Assembly: GCA_024405855.1 (NCBI GenBank)
Contig: JAKSNZ010000005.1
Span: 1 to 64,000, forward strand
Length of the DNA: 64,000 bases
Origin: Paludibacteraceae bacterium
Lineage (GTDB): Bacteria; Bacteroidota; Bacteroidia; Bacteroidales; Paludibacteraceae
Direction of reading: 5' to 3'
The position numbers and the translations under genes are program-made. A model generated the notes under the pieces. The model was not told the origin of the DNA. It made no database searches and worked only from the letters and a program-made list of their open reading frames with translations. Of the stretch, positions 1 through 9,946 are shown one piece after another; within the stretch, counting starts at the first letter, position 1; the number at the start of each line of letters is the position of its first letter.

Positions 1-48
1 TGGAGTCCCAAGGCTACAATGTTCCGCCAGTGGGCTACGCAAGTTTGA
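1..48 (+). pseudogene. RhuM-like fragment at window edge
   Basis: Frame 1 encodes 15 residues ending in ATMFRQWATQV before a TGA at 46-48. The FRQWAT core resembles the conserved WAT motif of RhuM/virulence-protein family members. A neighbouring frame stays open after the stop (FDKHLRNLLEDD), which would fit a frameshift. Because the fragment is cut by the window edge and very short, it could also be chance similarity. Confidence 0.25.
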
Positions 49-90
49 CAAGCATTTAAGAAACCTGCTTGAAGATGATAGTAATACCAC

Positions 91-140
91 TTACCTTAAA
101 CCAATCCCTGCCACTACAGGTGCGGTGGCAGGGAAGGTAA
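91..140 (-). terminator. Bipartite hairpin after the CNNM gene
   Basis: A perfect 10-bp stem (105-114 with 125-134, TCCCTGCCAC/GTGGCAGGGA) is flanked by a second 7-bp stem (91-97 with 134-140). It begins three bases beyond the stop codon of the CNNM gene, the expected place for a terminator. There is no clear U-tract on the minus strand, so the terminator role is inferred from structure and position. Confidence 0.5.
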
Positions 141-142
141 AA

Positions 143-1204
143 TCAACTGTTTTTCTTTTCTTTGAGTGCAATGGACTTTTTGCGTTTCTGACGTTGCTGC
201 CAGCGTTCACGAGCGTACTGACGCATATCAGTTACAACATCGCTCTCATCCATTATCTCTAACCCGAAGATGGTTTCAATAATGTCCTCCATTGTAACAA
301 TACCCTGAAAACAGCCGTACTCATCTATGATAAGTGCTATTTGGGATTTTTGTTTCAGCATGGAATCAAAAATATCTCCAATAGGCTTAGTTTCATTAAA
401 GAAAGGCATTGTACGCTTTATATCGCCAAGTTGTGTGGTGAATTTATCTTCAGCCAAATCCTCCAACGCATCGTCACGTAGAACATAACCCGTAATGTAT
501 TCAGGAGATTCTGAATATACAGGTATGCGTGAAAAGTGGTCGTATGCATCGGTCTGATAATATTCCTTTAATGTCATGCTTTCAGGTGCCACTGCCGATA
601 CCACGCGAGGTGTCATAATTTCACTGGCTTTTATGTCATTCAAACGCATTACATTACGGATGATAGTGTTTTCGTCCTCCTCAATTACACCTTCCGCCTT
701 GCCAACGTTAGCCATTGCTATAACCTCTTCACGCGATACGCTTGACTCTTCACTTTCAGGAAAAATATGAGATATCCATTCTATAAAAAGCACAACAGGG
801 TAAAGAATGAAAATCAATACCTTAATGGTGTTGGCGGTAAACCCTACAAGGTTTCTCCAATATGTGGTGCCTATGGTTTTAGGTATTATTTCTGAAAAAA
901 TCAGGATAAGTATGGTGACTATGGCACTTACAAGTCCAAACCATTGGCTTCCAAATACTAATGTGGCTTGCTGACCTACACCTGCCGCACCAATGGTGTT
1001 GGCTATGGTGTTTAATGAAAGTATAGCCGCTAAAGGACGCTCTGGTGCTGACTTGAATTTTAGCATCAATGTGGCACTTTTCCTGCCCTCCATCTCCAAT
1101 GAATGAAGATAGCTGATGGTGCTTGACATCAGAGATGCCTCCAATGTAGAGCAAAGAAAGGATACGGCCATAGCCGTAAAAAGAAATACAAAAAGTAATC
1201 CCAT
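143..1204 (-). CDS. CNNM/CBS-domain membrane protein (TlyC/CorC-like)
   Basis: 353 residues. The N-terminal ~150 residues form a DUF21/CNNM membrane domain with several hydrophobic segments and the conserved NTIANTIGAA stretch. A tandem CBS pair follows (about 195-320), beginning at EIMTPRV and ending near DEYGCFQGIVTMEDI. The family is associated with divalent metal (Mg/Co) homeostasis; annotation as hemolysin is historical. The C-terminal CorC_HlyC domain found in many relatives seems absent, since the protein ends about 30 residues after the CBS pair. It is last in the valS operon; its ATG overlaps the preceding stop by one base (TAATG). The substrate is not evident from sequence. Confidence 0.85.
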   Translation of the reverse strand: MGLLFVFLFTAMAVSFLCSTLEASLMSSTISYLHSLEMEGRKSATLMLKFKSAPERPLAAILSLNTIANTIGAAGVGQQATLVFGSQWFGLVSAIVTILILIFSEIIPKTIGTTYWRNLVGFTANTIKVLIFILYPVVLFIEWISHIFPESEESSVSREEVIAMANVGKAEGVIEEDENTIIRNVMRLNDIKASEIMTPRVVSAVAPESMTLKEYYQTDAYDHFSRIPVYSESPEYITGYVLRDDALEDLAEDKFTTQLGDIKRTMPFFNETKPIGDIFDSMLKQKSQIALIIDEYGCFQGIVTMEDIIETIFGLEIMDESDVVTDMRQYARERWQQRQKRKKSIALKEKKNS

Positions 1205-1578
1205 TAGTTTACACTCATTATACTGTCAACAACAAACTCACTAACCCCACGCCATACAATAGGTGCAATGTATTCTTTGTAGTGAAGTTCAACGTTTTTA
1301 CCTGAACAACGCATAAGAGAGTCTGCTACAGCCTTGTTTTCAACGCTGAACTTGAATTCATAACTTTGAATTGTGCCTGCAGTACCTTTCTTGAAACCTG
1401 ACTGAATCAGCTTGCCTTCGTATGTCTTGAAAATGTAGCCCTTGTAGGTGCAGTAGTTAAGTTCTCCTGCCTTTACACCCTCACCAAACACAAAGTAGTA
1501 TCTGATGTAGAAAAATATGCCTCCTCCAATAATAAGGATAGCAAGGATTATTGACCAAACTTTTGCTTTTGTACTCAT
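1204..1578 (-). CDS. Conserved small membrane-anchored protein
   Basis: 124 residues with one N-terminal transmembrane helix (about 8-30) and a soluble remainder containing two cysteines, probably exposed to the periplasm. I recall similar short proteins next to valS in Bacteroidales, sometimes mislabelled as a phosphogluconate dehydrogenase; no such fold is visible. It is coupled to valS upstream and the CNNM gene downstream by TAATG overlaps, so the three are almost certainly cotranscribed. Function unknown. Confidence 0.7.
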   Translation of the reverse strand: MSTKAKVWSIILAILIIGGGIFFYIRYYFVFGEGVKAGELNYCTYKGYIFKTYEGKLIQSGFKKGTAGTIQSYEFKFSVENKAVADSLMRCSGKNVELHYKEYIAPIVWRGVSEFVVDSIMSVN

Positions 1579-4196
1579 TATTTTAATGCTTTAAGTTTCT
1601 CTTTCAGACTCTGCAGTTTGCTCTCTGCATCGCTTTTCTTTTTGCGTTCACGCTCCACAATGTCAGGTGCGGCGTTGGCTACAAATCTTTCATTGTTAAG
1701 TTTTGCCATTACACCTTTTAGGAATCCTTCAAAACGCTCAATTTCAGCAATGGTCTTCTTCTTTTCCGCCTCAATGTCAATGTTTTCTGACATAGGAATC
1801 TCATACTCTGTGGTGCGTACAAGGAAAGATACAGCCATAGGGTCTTTGTCTGACGCCCTGCATATATCAGATATGTTACACATCTTAATAGTAATGCAGT
1901 CATATTCTGCATTATGTCCGTCAGAAAGTATGTTCAGTTTTATTGCGTTCTTTGCGGCAATGTTCTTCTGCAACCTTACACTTCTAATGGCGGCAATAAG
2001 TTCCTTAAGGTTCTCAAACTTGTCAAGCATGGCATTGTCAGGGGTGATGGCTTTTGGCCACTGAGCGGTCATAATGCTCTCCCCAGCCTTACGCTCATGT
2101 ATGCTTTGCCAAACCTCCTCACTTATGAAAGGCATAAACGGATGCAGCAGCAGACAAAGTTTTTCAAAGTATTCCAATGTTGCATTGTATGTTGCAGTGT
2201 CTATTGAATCGCCGTAGGCAGGCTTGACCATTTCAAGATACCAAGATGAAAATTCATCCCAGAACAGTTTATAGACTCTAAGCAGAGCCTCTGACAAACG
2301 ATACTTACTGAATTGGTCATCAATTTCAAGTATCGCCGCATTCAGTTTATGCTCAAACCATTTTACAGCGGCTGAGGCTGCACTGCTTTGTGCCTTGTCT
2401 TCAACTTTCCAACCTTTAACCAAGCGTAGAGCATTCCAAATCTTGTTGTTGAAGTTACGGCCTTGCTCACAGAGTGCCTCGTCAAAGTGTATGTCATTGC
2501 CCGCAGGTGCTGAAAGCATCATACCCATACGCACTCCGTCTGCACCGTAATCTGCTATAAGTTTCAGAGGGTCAGGAGAATTGCCCAAAGATTTTGACAT
2601 CTTTCTGCCTAACTTGTCACGCACGATACCTGTAAAATATACATTGCGGAAAGGCATATCGCCCATATACTCATAACCTGCCATAATCATACGGGCAACC
2701 CAGAAGAATATGATATCGGGTCCCGTTACAAGGTCACAGGTAGGGTAGTAATACTTGATTTCCTCATTGTTTGGGTTGTTTATTCCGTCAAACAGCGATA
2801 CAGGCCACAGCCAAGATGAGAACCATGTGTCAAGACAATCTTCATCTTGACGTAAATCACTTGCCTTCAGATTGTTGTTTCCTGTTTTCTTAATGGCAAG
2901 TTTCAAAGCCTCATCTATGTTTTCAGCCACTACAAAACCACCTTCAGGCAGATAATATGCAGGAATGCGGTGTCCCCACCAAAGTTGGCGGCTAATACAC
3001 CAATCCTTTATATTCTCCATCCAATACTTGTAGGTGCTTTTATATTTAGGCGGGTAGAATTTAAGTGCGTCTGTCATAACAGCCTCAAGTGCAGGTTTTG
3101 CAAGGTGCTCCATTTTCAGGAACCACTGCATTGACAGTTTTGGCTCTATGGCAACCTTTGTACGCTCTGATTTACCAACCTTGTTTGTGTAAGCCTCAAC
3201 CTTCTCCATAAGTCCTGCATTCTGTAGGTCAATCTCAATCTGCTTACGAACATCAAAACGGTCCATGCCCACATACATACCGGCAGCCTCGCTTATGGTG
3301 CCGTTATCGTTGAAAATATCTATTGTAGGCAGGTTGTATTTCTCGCCAAGCATATAGTCATTGACATCGTGGGCTGGAGTAACCTTCAGACAACCTGTAC
3401 CAAACTCAATGTCAACATACTCATCTTCAATTACAGGAATCTCACGGTTTACAAGCGGTACTATAACTTTTTTACCTCTAAGATGCTGGTTCTTTGGGTC
3501 TTTAGGGTTGATACACATAGCGGTATCGCCCATAATGGTCTCAGGACGGGTGGTTGCAACCACTGCATATCCGTCTTCACCAACAATCTTATATCTCAGG
3601 TAGTAAAGTTTGCTCTGTTCCTCTTCATAAATAACCTCCTCATCAGATAGGGCGGTAAGGGCTTTAGGGTCCCAATTAACCATACGCACGCCACGGTAAA
3701 TCAATCCCTTGTTATATAGGTCACAGAACACTTTTATAACGCTCTTACTACGGGTTTCATCCATGGTAAATGCTGTTCTGTCCCAATCACACGATGCTCC
3801 AAGTTTGCGTAACTGCTTTAGGATTATGCCGCCGTGTTCATCTGTCCAAGCCCATGCGTGTTTAAGAAACTCGTCACGTGTAAGGTCTGTTTTCTTAATG
3901 CCTTGCTCAGCAAGTTTTGCCACAACCTTAGCCTCTGTGGCTATTGAAGCGTGGTCTGTGCCGGGTACCCAGCAAGCGTTCTTCCCAAGCATACGGGCAC
4001 GGCGTATAAGAATATCCTGAATAGTGTTATTGAGCATGTGCCCCATGTGAAGCACACCAGTAACGTTTGGCGGGGGAATTACTATGGTGTAAGGCTCTCT
4101 GCCATCAGGCTTTGAGCTGAAAAGTTTGTTATCCAACCAATACTGATACCATTTTGCCTCAATCTCATTAGGGCTGTACTTAGATGCAAGTTCCAT
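1578..4196 (-). CDS. valS: Valyl-tRNA synthetase
   Basis: 872 residues, normal for ValRS. This class I synthetase charges tRNA-Val. The HIGH motif is HMGH at 50-53, just after PPPNVTGVL. The editing (CP1) domain follows, and the second signature KMSKS lies near residue 533 ([11 protein letters not shown]). The C-terminal ~65 residues are Lys/Glu-rich and predicted to form the coiled-coil arm typical of ValRS. It is the first gene of a three-gene operon. A TAACTTTG -7 box lies about 30 bases upstream of its ATG. Confidence 0.97.
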   Translation of the reverse strand: MELASKYSPNEIEAKWYQYWLDNKLFSSKPDGREPYTIVIPPPNVTGVLHMGHMLNNTIQDILIRRARMLGKNACWVPGTDHASIATEAKVVAKLAEQGIKKTDLTRDEFLKHAWAWTDEHGGIILKQLRKLGASCDWDRTAFTMDETRSKSVIKVFCDLYNKGLIYRGVRMVNWDPKALTALSDEEVIYEEEQSKLYYLRYKIVGEDGYAVVATTRPETIMGDTAMCINPKDPKNQHLRGKKVIVPLVNREIPVIEDEYVDIEFGTGCLKVTPAHDVNDYMLGEKYNLPTIDIFNDNGTISEAAGMYVGMDRFDVRKQIEIDLQNAGLMEKVEAYTNKVGKSERTKVAIEPKLSMQWFLKMEHLAKPALEAVMTDALKFYPPKYKSTYKYWMENIKDWCISRQLWWGHRIPAYYLPEGGFVVAENIDEALKLAIKKTGNNNLKASDLRQDEDCLDTWFSSWLWPVSLFDGINNPNNEEIKYYYPTCDLVTGPDIIFFWVARMIMAGYEYMGDMPFRNVYFTGIVRDKLGRKMSKSLGNSPDPLKLIADYGADGVRMGMMLSAPAGNDIHFDEALCEQGRNFNNKIWNALRLVKGWKVEDKAQSSAASAAVKWFEHKLNAAILEIDDQFSKYRLSEALLRVYKLFWDEFSSWYLEMVKPAYGDSIDTATYNATLEYFEKLCLLLHPFMPFISEEVWQSIHERKAGESIMTAQWPKAITPDNAMLDKFENLKELIAAIRSVRLQKNIAAKNAIKLNILSDGHNAEYDCITIKMCNISDICRASDKDPMAVSFLVRTTEYEIPMSENIDIEAEKKKTIAEIERFEGFLKGVMAKLNNERFVANAAPDIVERERKKKSDAESKLQSLKEKLKALK

Positions 4197-4226
4197 ATTT
4201 ATCTGATAGAATTTTCAAATAAACTA

Positions 4227-4234
4227 CAAAGTTA
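4227..4234 (-). promoter_or_regulatory. -7 box of valS operon
   Basis: Minus-strand TAACTTTG matches the Bacteroidota -7 consensus TAnnTTTG and lies 30 bases before the valS ATG. No clear -33 TTTG was found. Confidence 0.5.
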
Positions 4235-4246
4235 CAAAAAACGAGA

Positions 4247-4360
4247 GAAGATGCAAAAAAAACTTTGTTTTTTTGTAGTAATCTGACTTTTGATGTAACG
4301 CAAGCTTGCTTGCAGTTATGGAAAAAGTCAGATTACAAAAACGATAGTTTTTGCATCTTC
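4247..4360. repeat. Nested inverted-repeat element
   Basis: Two nested perfect 13-bp inverted repeats: 4247-4259 with 4348-4360 (GAAGATGCAAAAA) and 4278-4290 with 4324-4336 (GTAATCTGACTTT). The centre holds the palindrome GCAAGCTTGC. The 114-bp unit lies between the valS promoter and the end of the methyltransferase operon. It could terminate the R-M transcript or be a small non-autonomous palindromic element. Confidence 0.65.
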
Positions 4361-4369
4361 CGAGTGACA

Positions 4370-4402
4370 GTAACTTCTTTGAGCGAAGCGAAAAAAAGTT
4401 AC
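4370..4402. terminator. Second hairpin after the R-M operon
   Basis: GTAACTTCTTT (4370-4380) pairs with AAAAAAAGTTAC (4391-4402) with one mismatch. The loop GAGCGAAGCG is part of an 11-mer (GAGCGAAGCGA) that also occurs in the repeat inside the oxidoreductase gene at 22021-22119. It lies 33 bases past the stop of the last methyltransferase gene, so a terminator role is plausible. Confidence 0.35.
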
Positions 4403-4434
4403 ATTATACTACAATGAAGTGTCAATATTGTGGA

Positions 4435-5418
4435 TTAGTGTAGTGTCTTACATATCCATTCTGCTAAAATCTGACTTAATCGTGGTGGTACAGCATTACC
4501 TACCATTTTATATCCGTCCTGAATGTCAGAATATATAAAACGAAATGTATCAGGAAAAGTTTGTATTCGTGCACATTCACGCACGCTCAAACGGCGATAC
4601 AGATGCTCTTTGCCTTTTACAAAACGCCGTTGATTAAAGGATATAAATTCCATCTTTGGAGCCTGTGGATGCAAGGGTTCGTTTTTGGCTTGTGCTTGTA
4701 TTGTATATGATACTTCATCCCATCCTCTAACTCTATTTCTTGCCATAAAACGTTCGTCAAAAATTCCGTTGTAGACATCGTGGTTGAGATAGTTGTCATA
4801 ATTCTGCAAGACCGTCTCTCCATCAGTGTAGAAGCGAGGCTGTTCTACAATATCTCCAATGGCTTGACGTAATGTAATAATCTTATCGCTAGTTGGATTC
4901 GGTAAAAGACATGCTTTATTGAGCTCTTTCTTGATGCCTACAACCAACACCCTTTTCCTATCTTGTGGTATCTTGAAATCTTTTGCGTTTAGTAGAGCGT
5001 AAGTTACAATATATCCTGCTTCAAATAAAGTTGTTAAAAAAGAGTTGAATGTTTGAATATGCTGTGTTGCCAATATGCCTTCAACATTTTCAATTACAAA
5101 GAACTTGGGATGTTTTGCCTTAATTAGTCGGATATACTCTAAAAATACCCTTCCACGCATGTCTTTTAGACCTAACCCTTTTCCTCCTAAACTCCACGCC
5201 TGACAAGGAGGTCCACCAATAAAACCATCACAATCAGGAATATCAGATTCTTGTATTGTGCAAATATCTGCATTGCAGAAGATAGTTTTTGGATGGTTAT
5301 AACGATAGGTAGCTTCAATCGTAGTGTCAAATTCATTAGCCCACAATACATTAAATCCCGCTTTTTCAAATCCGAGATCCAAACCTCCACAGCCAGCAAA
5401 AAAAGAACAAATGTCCAT
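4435..5418 (-). CDS. DNA (cytosine-5) methyltransferase, second of the pair
   Basis: 327 residues with the ordered m5C methyltransferase motifs. Motif I is FFAGCGGLDLGFE. Motif IV is GGPPCQ with catalytic Cys72. Motif VI is IENV near 109-112, motif VIII is QDRKRV near 152, and motif X is GNAVP near 306. The target-recognition region starts ARNRVRGWDEVSYTIQA, related to but clearly different from the neighbouring HaeIII-type enzyme; it has AQAKNEP where that enzyme has ASGRQCQ. The recognition site may therefore differ from GGCC. The gene starts inside the stop of the upstream methyltransferase (TAATG). It is the last gene of the R-M operon. Confidence 0.9.
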   Translation of the reverse strand: MDICSFFAGCGGLDLGFEKAGFNVLWANEFDTTIEATYRYNHPKTIFCNADICTIQESDIPDCDGFIGGPPCQAWSLGGKGLGLKDMRGRVFLEYIRLIKAKHPKFFVIENVEGILATQHIQTFNSFLTTLFEAGYIVTYALLNAKDFKIPQDRKRVLVVGIKKELNKACLLPNPTSDKIITLRQAIGDIVEQPRFYTDGETVLQNYDNYLNHDVYNGIFDERFMARNRVRGWDEVSYTIQAQAKNEPLHPQAPKMEFISFNQRRFVKGKEHLYRRLSVRECARIQTFPDTFRFIYSDIQDGYKMVGNAVPPRLSQILAEWICKTLH

Positions 5419-6425
5419 TACTCTAGATGTACATTATGTGCTAGCAAACAATCAATTACACTGCGTGCTACATGAAAAGCCAAATTTACAGGTACGGCAT
5501 TCCCTATCATTTTATACCCATAATCCACTTCATCGTAGATAAATTGAAAATCATCAGGGAAACTTTGTACTCTTGCTACTTCACGTATGGTCATTCTGCG
5601 GTATAAATTTTCTTTGCCTGGTACAAAAATTTGCTTATTTACCCCTACTTTTATCATTTTGGGTGCCTGTGGATGCAACTGACATTGACGACCGCTTGCT
5701 TGTACGGTAAAACCAGGCTCATCCCAACTGCGTACACGATTACGTGACATAAAAATAGGAGAAAAAGAACCTGTAAAATACTCGTGGTTAGGAACAATAC
5801 ATTCCGTACCATTTGTTTTATTGTGCTCTTTTGCAGGAATGGCAGTTTTGCACAAATCCCAAATGGCTTCTCGTAAGGTGGGTTTGTGGTCTTGAGATTG
5901 AGGATATTCAAAATTGATTATGCCCAAGTCTTTACGGAAACCAATATAAAAAACCCGGTCTCTATCTTCTGGAACATCGTAATCATTAGCATTGAGCATT
6001 TTCAAATTAACATTATAACCAGCCTCATTAAATAAACGTAAGAAACATTCAACAGCATCGGAGTGACGGGATGCCAACATTCCTGAAACATTTTCAGCCA
6101 CAAAGAAAAAAGGTTGAGTAGCACGTAAAATGCGTATGTATTCGTAAAACAATTGTCCGCGTGCATCTTCAATGCCTCGTAGAGAGCCTGCTTCACTCCA
6201 AGATTGGCAAGGAGGACCACCTATAATACCCGTGATATGCTGAGGAAATATTTCTTCGTTAATATTGCGGATATCTCCTTCAATTAGATTGGTGTTTGGA
6301 AAATTGGCACGGAAAGTAGGGCATATTTTCTTATCCCATTCATTGGCGATTACAGTCCGAAATCCAGCGTTTTCGAAGCCTTTATCCAATCCACCTGCAC
6401 CACTAAAGAGACTAATCAGTTCCAT
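5418..6425 (-). CDS. HaeIII-type (GGCC) DNA cytosine-5 methyltransferase
   Basis: 335 residues from the ATG at 6425, chosen because [12 protein letters not shown] is the family N-terminus and the ATG overlaps the endonuclease stop (TAATG). Motif IV is [12 protein letters not shown] with catalytic Cys73; ENVSG, the EDRDRV motif and [10 protein letters not shown] are also present. The recognition region ([19 protein letters not shown], then [12 protein letters not shown]) nearly matches M.HaeIII as I remember it, which recognises GGCC. This enzyme should protect host DNA from the endonuclease encoded immediately upstream. Assignment of GGCC rests on remembered similarity, not a search. Confidence 0.93.
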   Translation of the reverse strand: MELISLFSGAGGLDKGFENAGFRTVIANEWDKKICPTFRANFPNTNLIEGDIRNINEEIFPQHITGIIGGPPCQSWSEAGSLRGIEDARGQLFYEYIRILRATQPFFFVAENVSGMLASRHSDAVECFLRLFNEAGYNVNLKMLNANDYDVPEDRDRVFYIGFRKDLGIINFEYPQSQDHKPTLREAIWDLCKTAIPAKEHNKTNGTECIVPNHEYFTGSFSPIFMSRNRVRSWDEPGFTVQASGRQCQLHPQAPKMIKVGVNKQIFVPGKENLYRRMTIREVARVQSFPDDFQFIYDEVDYGYKMIGNAVPVNLAFHVARSVIDCLLAHNVHLE

Positions 6426-7378
6426 TATCTCCAAATACAATTAATAGTTACGATACTGGCTGGCACACCCAGAATCTGCACATCAAACTTAAGTGATGGT
6501 TCGCATATAGTAGCTGCATTATGAAGGCGTAATGTAAATGACCATCCACCATTAAAATGCATCTCTAATGTATTCATATGCTCAGGAACGAATTCAAGAC
6601 TTAATAAGCGTGACGGGAATGTTGATATTGGAATTTCTATCTTAGGTTTGGCAGTTTGTGAAGGTAGGTTAAGAGTTCCATGCATATTGTGACCTTTTAT
6701 TTGGGTCAATCTTCTGGAATCCACACTAATTAGCTTGTAAAAATCAAAATGCCCTAAAAGATATTCTGCCATTTTTGTTGCGATAGTATTGTCTTGAGCA
6801 TATTGCATTTTTACTTCTTTCACAAAGGCTTTAAGAATAGGAATATATATATCATCCCACTTATTTGGCAATGACTCAAATGGGGTTCTTTTATTCCTTT
6901 CCTCATTTAAATAATTAAATATCGGTCGTATTTCATCGAAATATGTTTTTGAACAGGCTTTCCCATACCAAGTAAGACCAAAATTATTAGTTCGGCTTAA
7001 ACGGCTATGTTTAACTGCAAAGTGATTGTGTTTTATACTGAATCCTATTTCCCACTGTATATCCTTACGAATGACCAAAATGTCACGCACATCGCCATTC
7101 TTTCCTGCATCATCTGTTTGGAATAGAAGCAAAAGTTCATCTTCTCCAGGTTCTATTATACGAGGTTCTGCTTCAAAAATGGATTGAATGGTAGCTTTAG
7201 CACTTAAAAGGAACATATTTTGAGAATAAGAGTCTAAAGTATTCCATGCTCGTTCGTTTGCTTCGTATGCACTATTGTGCACAATTTTAACTTTTCGATA
7301 TAACTCAATGGCCTCCGAAAAAACAGTGATACATGCAAATTCATATGCACGTCCGTTGTCATTGCTCTTTGTACTCAT
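6425..7378 (-). CDS. HaeIII-family restriction endonuclease
   Basis: 317 residues from the ATG at 7378. The upstream in-frame stretch to 7429 overlaps the thioesterase gene and is not conserved-looking, and NGRAYEFA is a typical N-terminus for the family. Signature stretches are [30 protein letters not shown] and FGLTWYG, matching the HaeIII restriction endonuclease family as I know it. The charged residues in GDVRD and the [13 protein letters not shown] stretch are candidates for the nuclease centre. It would cleave GGCC. It is the first gene of the R-M operon, 34 bases after the thioesterase gene; no controller protein gene is present. Confidence 0.85.
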   Translation of the reverse strand: MSTKSNDNGRAYEFACITVFSEAIELYRKVKIVHNSAYEANERAWNTLDSYSQNMFLLSAKATIQSIFEAEPRIIEPGEDELLLLFQTDDAGKNGDVRDILVIRKDIQWEIGFSIKHNHFAVKHSRLSRTNNFGLTWYGKACSKTYFDEIRPIFNYLNEERNKRTPFESLPNKWDDIYIPILKAFVKEVKMQYAQDNTIATKMAEYLLGHFDFYKLISVDSRRLTQIKGHNMHGTLNLPSQTAKPKIEIPISTFPSRLLSLEFVPEHMNTLEMHFNGGWSFTLRLHNAATICEPSLKFDVQILGVPASIVTINCIWR

Positions 7379-7412
7379 ATTTTTATATTTATAGATTAAA
7401 ATTAATAAACAA

Positions 7413-8141
7413 TTAGTGCATAACAACAATTTTCAGCAGTGTCAGAACTTTGCCTTCATGGTCAGTCATTTTAATGAAATATTCCTTCTCCAGTGCGGAA
7501 TGTATTTGAATTGTGACATCAGTCTCAGGTTTTGTCTCATTCAGATAGCTTATTTCAATTGATTTGACTCCACATTTCGCCACGATGTCATAGGGTAGTG
7601 CGTTTAATGCCCAAATAACATAACTTGTATTGTTTACATGACTGTTGCAGTCAATGTCAGAGTATGTTACATGATGTATGCACTCCTTTACAAGAGGAAG
7701 GTCATTCGGGAATCGTAATTTAATGTTACGGTCAACCATAGCATCTTCATTTACAATGCAGTCTGTCATTATTGGTTTAGGACGTGCAAGTGTGCGGGTC
7801 TTGTAATTGACTGTAGCCCAAATAGATGTTGATTTTATAAGCAGATTGCCGTTTGTATCGCATATTGTGTAGTCTCTATAGAACACAGGTCCCATTTGAC
7901 CTTTATGCCATGTCTGCATAACTACGTCCTGCATATTGCAAGGCATTTGCACAAACTCTGTGTTCATTTTAACAAGCATCCAAGCCATGTCGTCCTTGCG
8001 CAGGTCAAGTTGTCCGCAACCTTTTGCCTGAACATGTGCGGTGGCTATGTCTTGTGCCATATTCATAAACTCGTATGGCTTTAACTTAAAGTTAAGGTCA
8101 GTCTGATGAAAACCTATTTGATATGTTCTTGTATATTTCAT
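7413..8141 (-). CDS. Acyl-ACP thioesterase
   Basis: 242 residues forming two hotdog domains (about 1-130 and 150-242). The protein hydrolyses fatty acyl-ACP to free fatty acid in the cytoplasm. YSDIDCNSHVNNTSYVIWALNALP in the second half is the typical acyl-ACP thioesterase (FatA/FatB-like, PF01643) signature with conserved Asp, His and Asn residues; the first half begins YQIGFHQTD. It lies two bases after the acyl-CoA synthetase gene, which suggests released fatty acids are re-activated by that enzyme. The start ATG gives a normal N-terminus. Confidence 0.85.
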   Translation of the reverse strand: MKYTRTYQIGFHQTDLNFKLKPYEFMNMAQDIATAHVQAKGCGQLDLRKDDMAWMLVKMNTEFVQMPCNMQDVVMQTWHKGQMGPVFYRDYTICDTNGNLLIKSTSIWATVNYKTRTLARPKPIMTDCIVNEDAMVDRNIKLRFPNDLPLVKECIHHVTYSDIDCNSHVNNTSYVIWALNALPYDIVAKCGVKSIEISYLNETKPETDVTIQIHSALEKEYFIKMTDHEGKVLTLLKIVVMH

Positions 8142-8143
8142 TA

Positions 8144-9946
8144 CTAATTATACATTGCATCAATAACTGTCTTAAACATCTCATTTATAACCTTACGCTT
8201 TATTTTCAAGGTGTTGGTAAGGTGTCCTTGCTCCATTGTAAAACAAGACGGTAAAAGGGAGAACCTCTTTATTCTCTCATAACGGGCAAGGTGTCCGGTA
8301 CGCTTGTCAACTATTGATTTGAACAGCCTGTAGACTTCCGGTAACGCAATAAGCTCCTCATTGTCTTTCCATTTAAGGTTATGCTCCTTTGCCCATTGCT
8401 CCAGTTCGCTGAATTTTGGGACAATAAGCATTGAGACATATTTGCGTTCATTGCCAATGGCAACTGCCTGCTCCACAAAATTATCCTCAATCATAAGGTT
8501 TTCAAGTTGTTGAGGTGCAATAAATTTGCCTCCTGCTGTCTTGAACATATCCTTTATGCGGTCTGTTACATATAGGTTATTGTGCATATCAATGAATCCG
8601 CTGTCTCCCGTACGGAACCAACCGTCTTCAGTAAAGGCACGTTTTGTGGCATCGGGGTTATTGAAATAACCTTTTGTTAGAGTCTTGCCTTTAAGAAGAA
8701 TCTCTCCGTCTTGAGAAATCCTGACTTTTACATCAGGCATTATTCTGCCGGCTGAACCAATGACATAGTGAATGTTCTCAGACAGGAAACATGATACGGA
8801 GGCTGTTGATTCAGTAAGTCCGTAGCCATAGCAAAGATTCAGACCAATGGAGTGCATGTACTCATTGATTTCATCTGAAAGTTTTGCACCGGCACATGCA
8901 AAGAACCTGCCACGGTCAAGCCCTATCTCACGCTTGATTTTGTTGAACAACGGGCGAGAGAACATCTTATAGTATGCACTGACACTTGTGTTTGCATGTT
9001 TGTTATGGCGTTTGTAGTTCAGATTGTATTTTTTGCCTACCGCTAAAGCCCAATAGTAGAATTGTCTGGAAATAAAATTTGATTCATCAACTTTGCTCTG
9101 CACAGCGGCGTAAACTTTCTCCCAATACCTTGGAACAGCACACATAGCAGTTGGACGTACCTCTTTCATACACTCCTCAACATCTGACGGAAAATGACAT
9201 AGGTATATTGTAACTCCTTTATAGATACAGAAATATGTCCACGCTCTTTCAAAAACGTGTGAAAGCGGCAAAAATGAAAGGCTTATGTCTGATTTGTCAA
9301 TAAGAGAGAACCTCTCATTGTGAATGCGTATGAATTCAGTATAGTTTGACTGCCGTATCTCCACACCTTTAGGCTGTCCTGTAGTGCCTGAGGTGTACAG
9401 AATGTTCATCAAATCATCTTCGCTCTCCTTTGCCAATCTGTTCTCAAATTCAGTGTCAACGGCTTTGTCAAATGATTTTTTTAGCAACGATGTGTAGGTC
9501 TGTGCATCGTTGAACTCTGAAATGTCAGCCTCATCATCAAAAACCACAACCTTTTTTACAGGCTTTATGGCGTGTAGGGTTTCAAGTTGCTCAGTTTCTC
9601 CTACAAAGAGAACGTCAATTGATGCGTTGCTTATTATTGCGTTAAGTTGTGAAGGTGATGATGTTGCATATATAGGCACCGATACTGCCTTTATTGCAAA
9701 ATTGGCAAAATCAACAACCAGGTGCTGATACATGTTCTGAGAAAAGATGCCCACTCTGTCACCCTCTTTAACACCAAGAGATATAAGAGCCTTGCCAATA
9801 AGCCGCACTTCTGTGGCAAATGTGTTCCAACTGACAGGTTCCCACACATTTGTGTCATCATTCTTGTGGTAGATGAATGCCCTTTGACCAAATTTTTCAG
9901 CTTGCTGAAATATTATCTTGTTCAGATGTAGGATTTTCTTTTGCAT
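8144..9946 (-). CDS. Long-chain acyl-CoA synthetase (AMP-forming)
   Basis: 600 residues, normal for the FadD15-like long-chain ligases. It activates fatty acids to acyl-CoA using ATP. The AMP-binding P-loop is YTSGTTGQPKGVE near 185, the second motif is YGYGLTESTA, and TGDSGFID with DRIKDMFKTAGGKFIAPQ forms the hinge and C-terminal region. The start ATG at 9946 lies inside the end of rnc (50-base overlap), and the protein aligns from its first residues (LNKIIFQQAEKFGQRAFIYHK). It belongs to the acpP-fabF-rnc operon. Confidence 0.92.
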   Translation of the reverse strand: MQKKILHLNKIIFQQAEKFGQRAFIYHKNDDTNVWEPVSWNTFATEVRLIGKALISLGVKEGDRVGIFSQNMYQHLVVDFANFAIKAVSVPIYATSSPSQLNAIISNASIDVLFVGETEQLETLHAIKPVKKVVVFDDEADISEFNDAQTYTSLLKKSFDKAVDTEFENRLAKESEDDLMNILYTSGTTGQPKGVEIRQSNYTEFIRIHNERFSLIDKSDISLSFLPLSHVFERAWTYFCIYKGVTIYLCHFPSDVEECMKEVRPTAMCAVPRYWEKVYAAVQSKVDESNFISRQFYYWALAVGKKYNLNYKRHNKHANTSVSAYYKMFSRPLFNKIKREIGLDRGRFFACAGAKLSDEINEYMHSIGLNLCYGYGLTESTASVSCFLSENIHYVIGSAGRIMPDVKVRISQDGEILLKGKTLTKGYFNNPDATKRAFTEDGWFRTGDSGFIDMHNNLYVTDRIKDMFKTAGGKFIAPQQLENLMIEDNFVEQAVAIGNERKYVSMLIVPKFSELEQWAKEHNLKWKDNEELIALPEVYRLFKSIVDKRTGHLARYERIKRFSLLPSCFTMEQGHLTNTLKIKRKVINEMFKTVIDAMYN

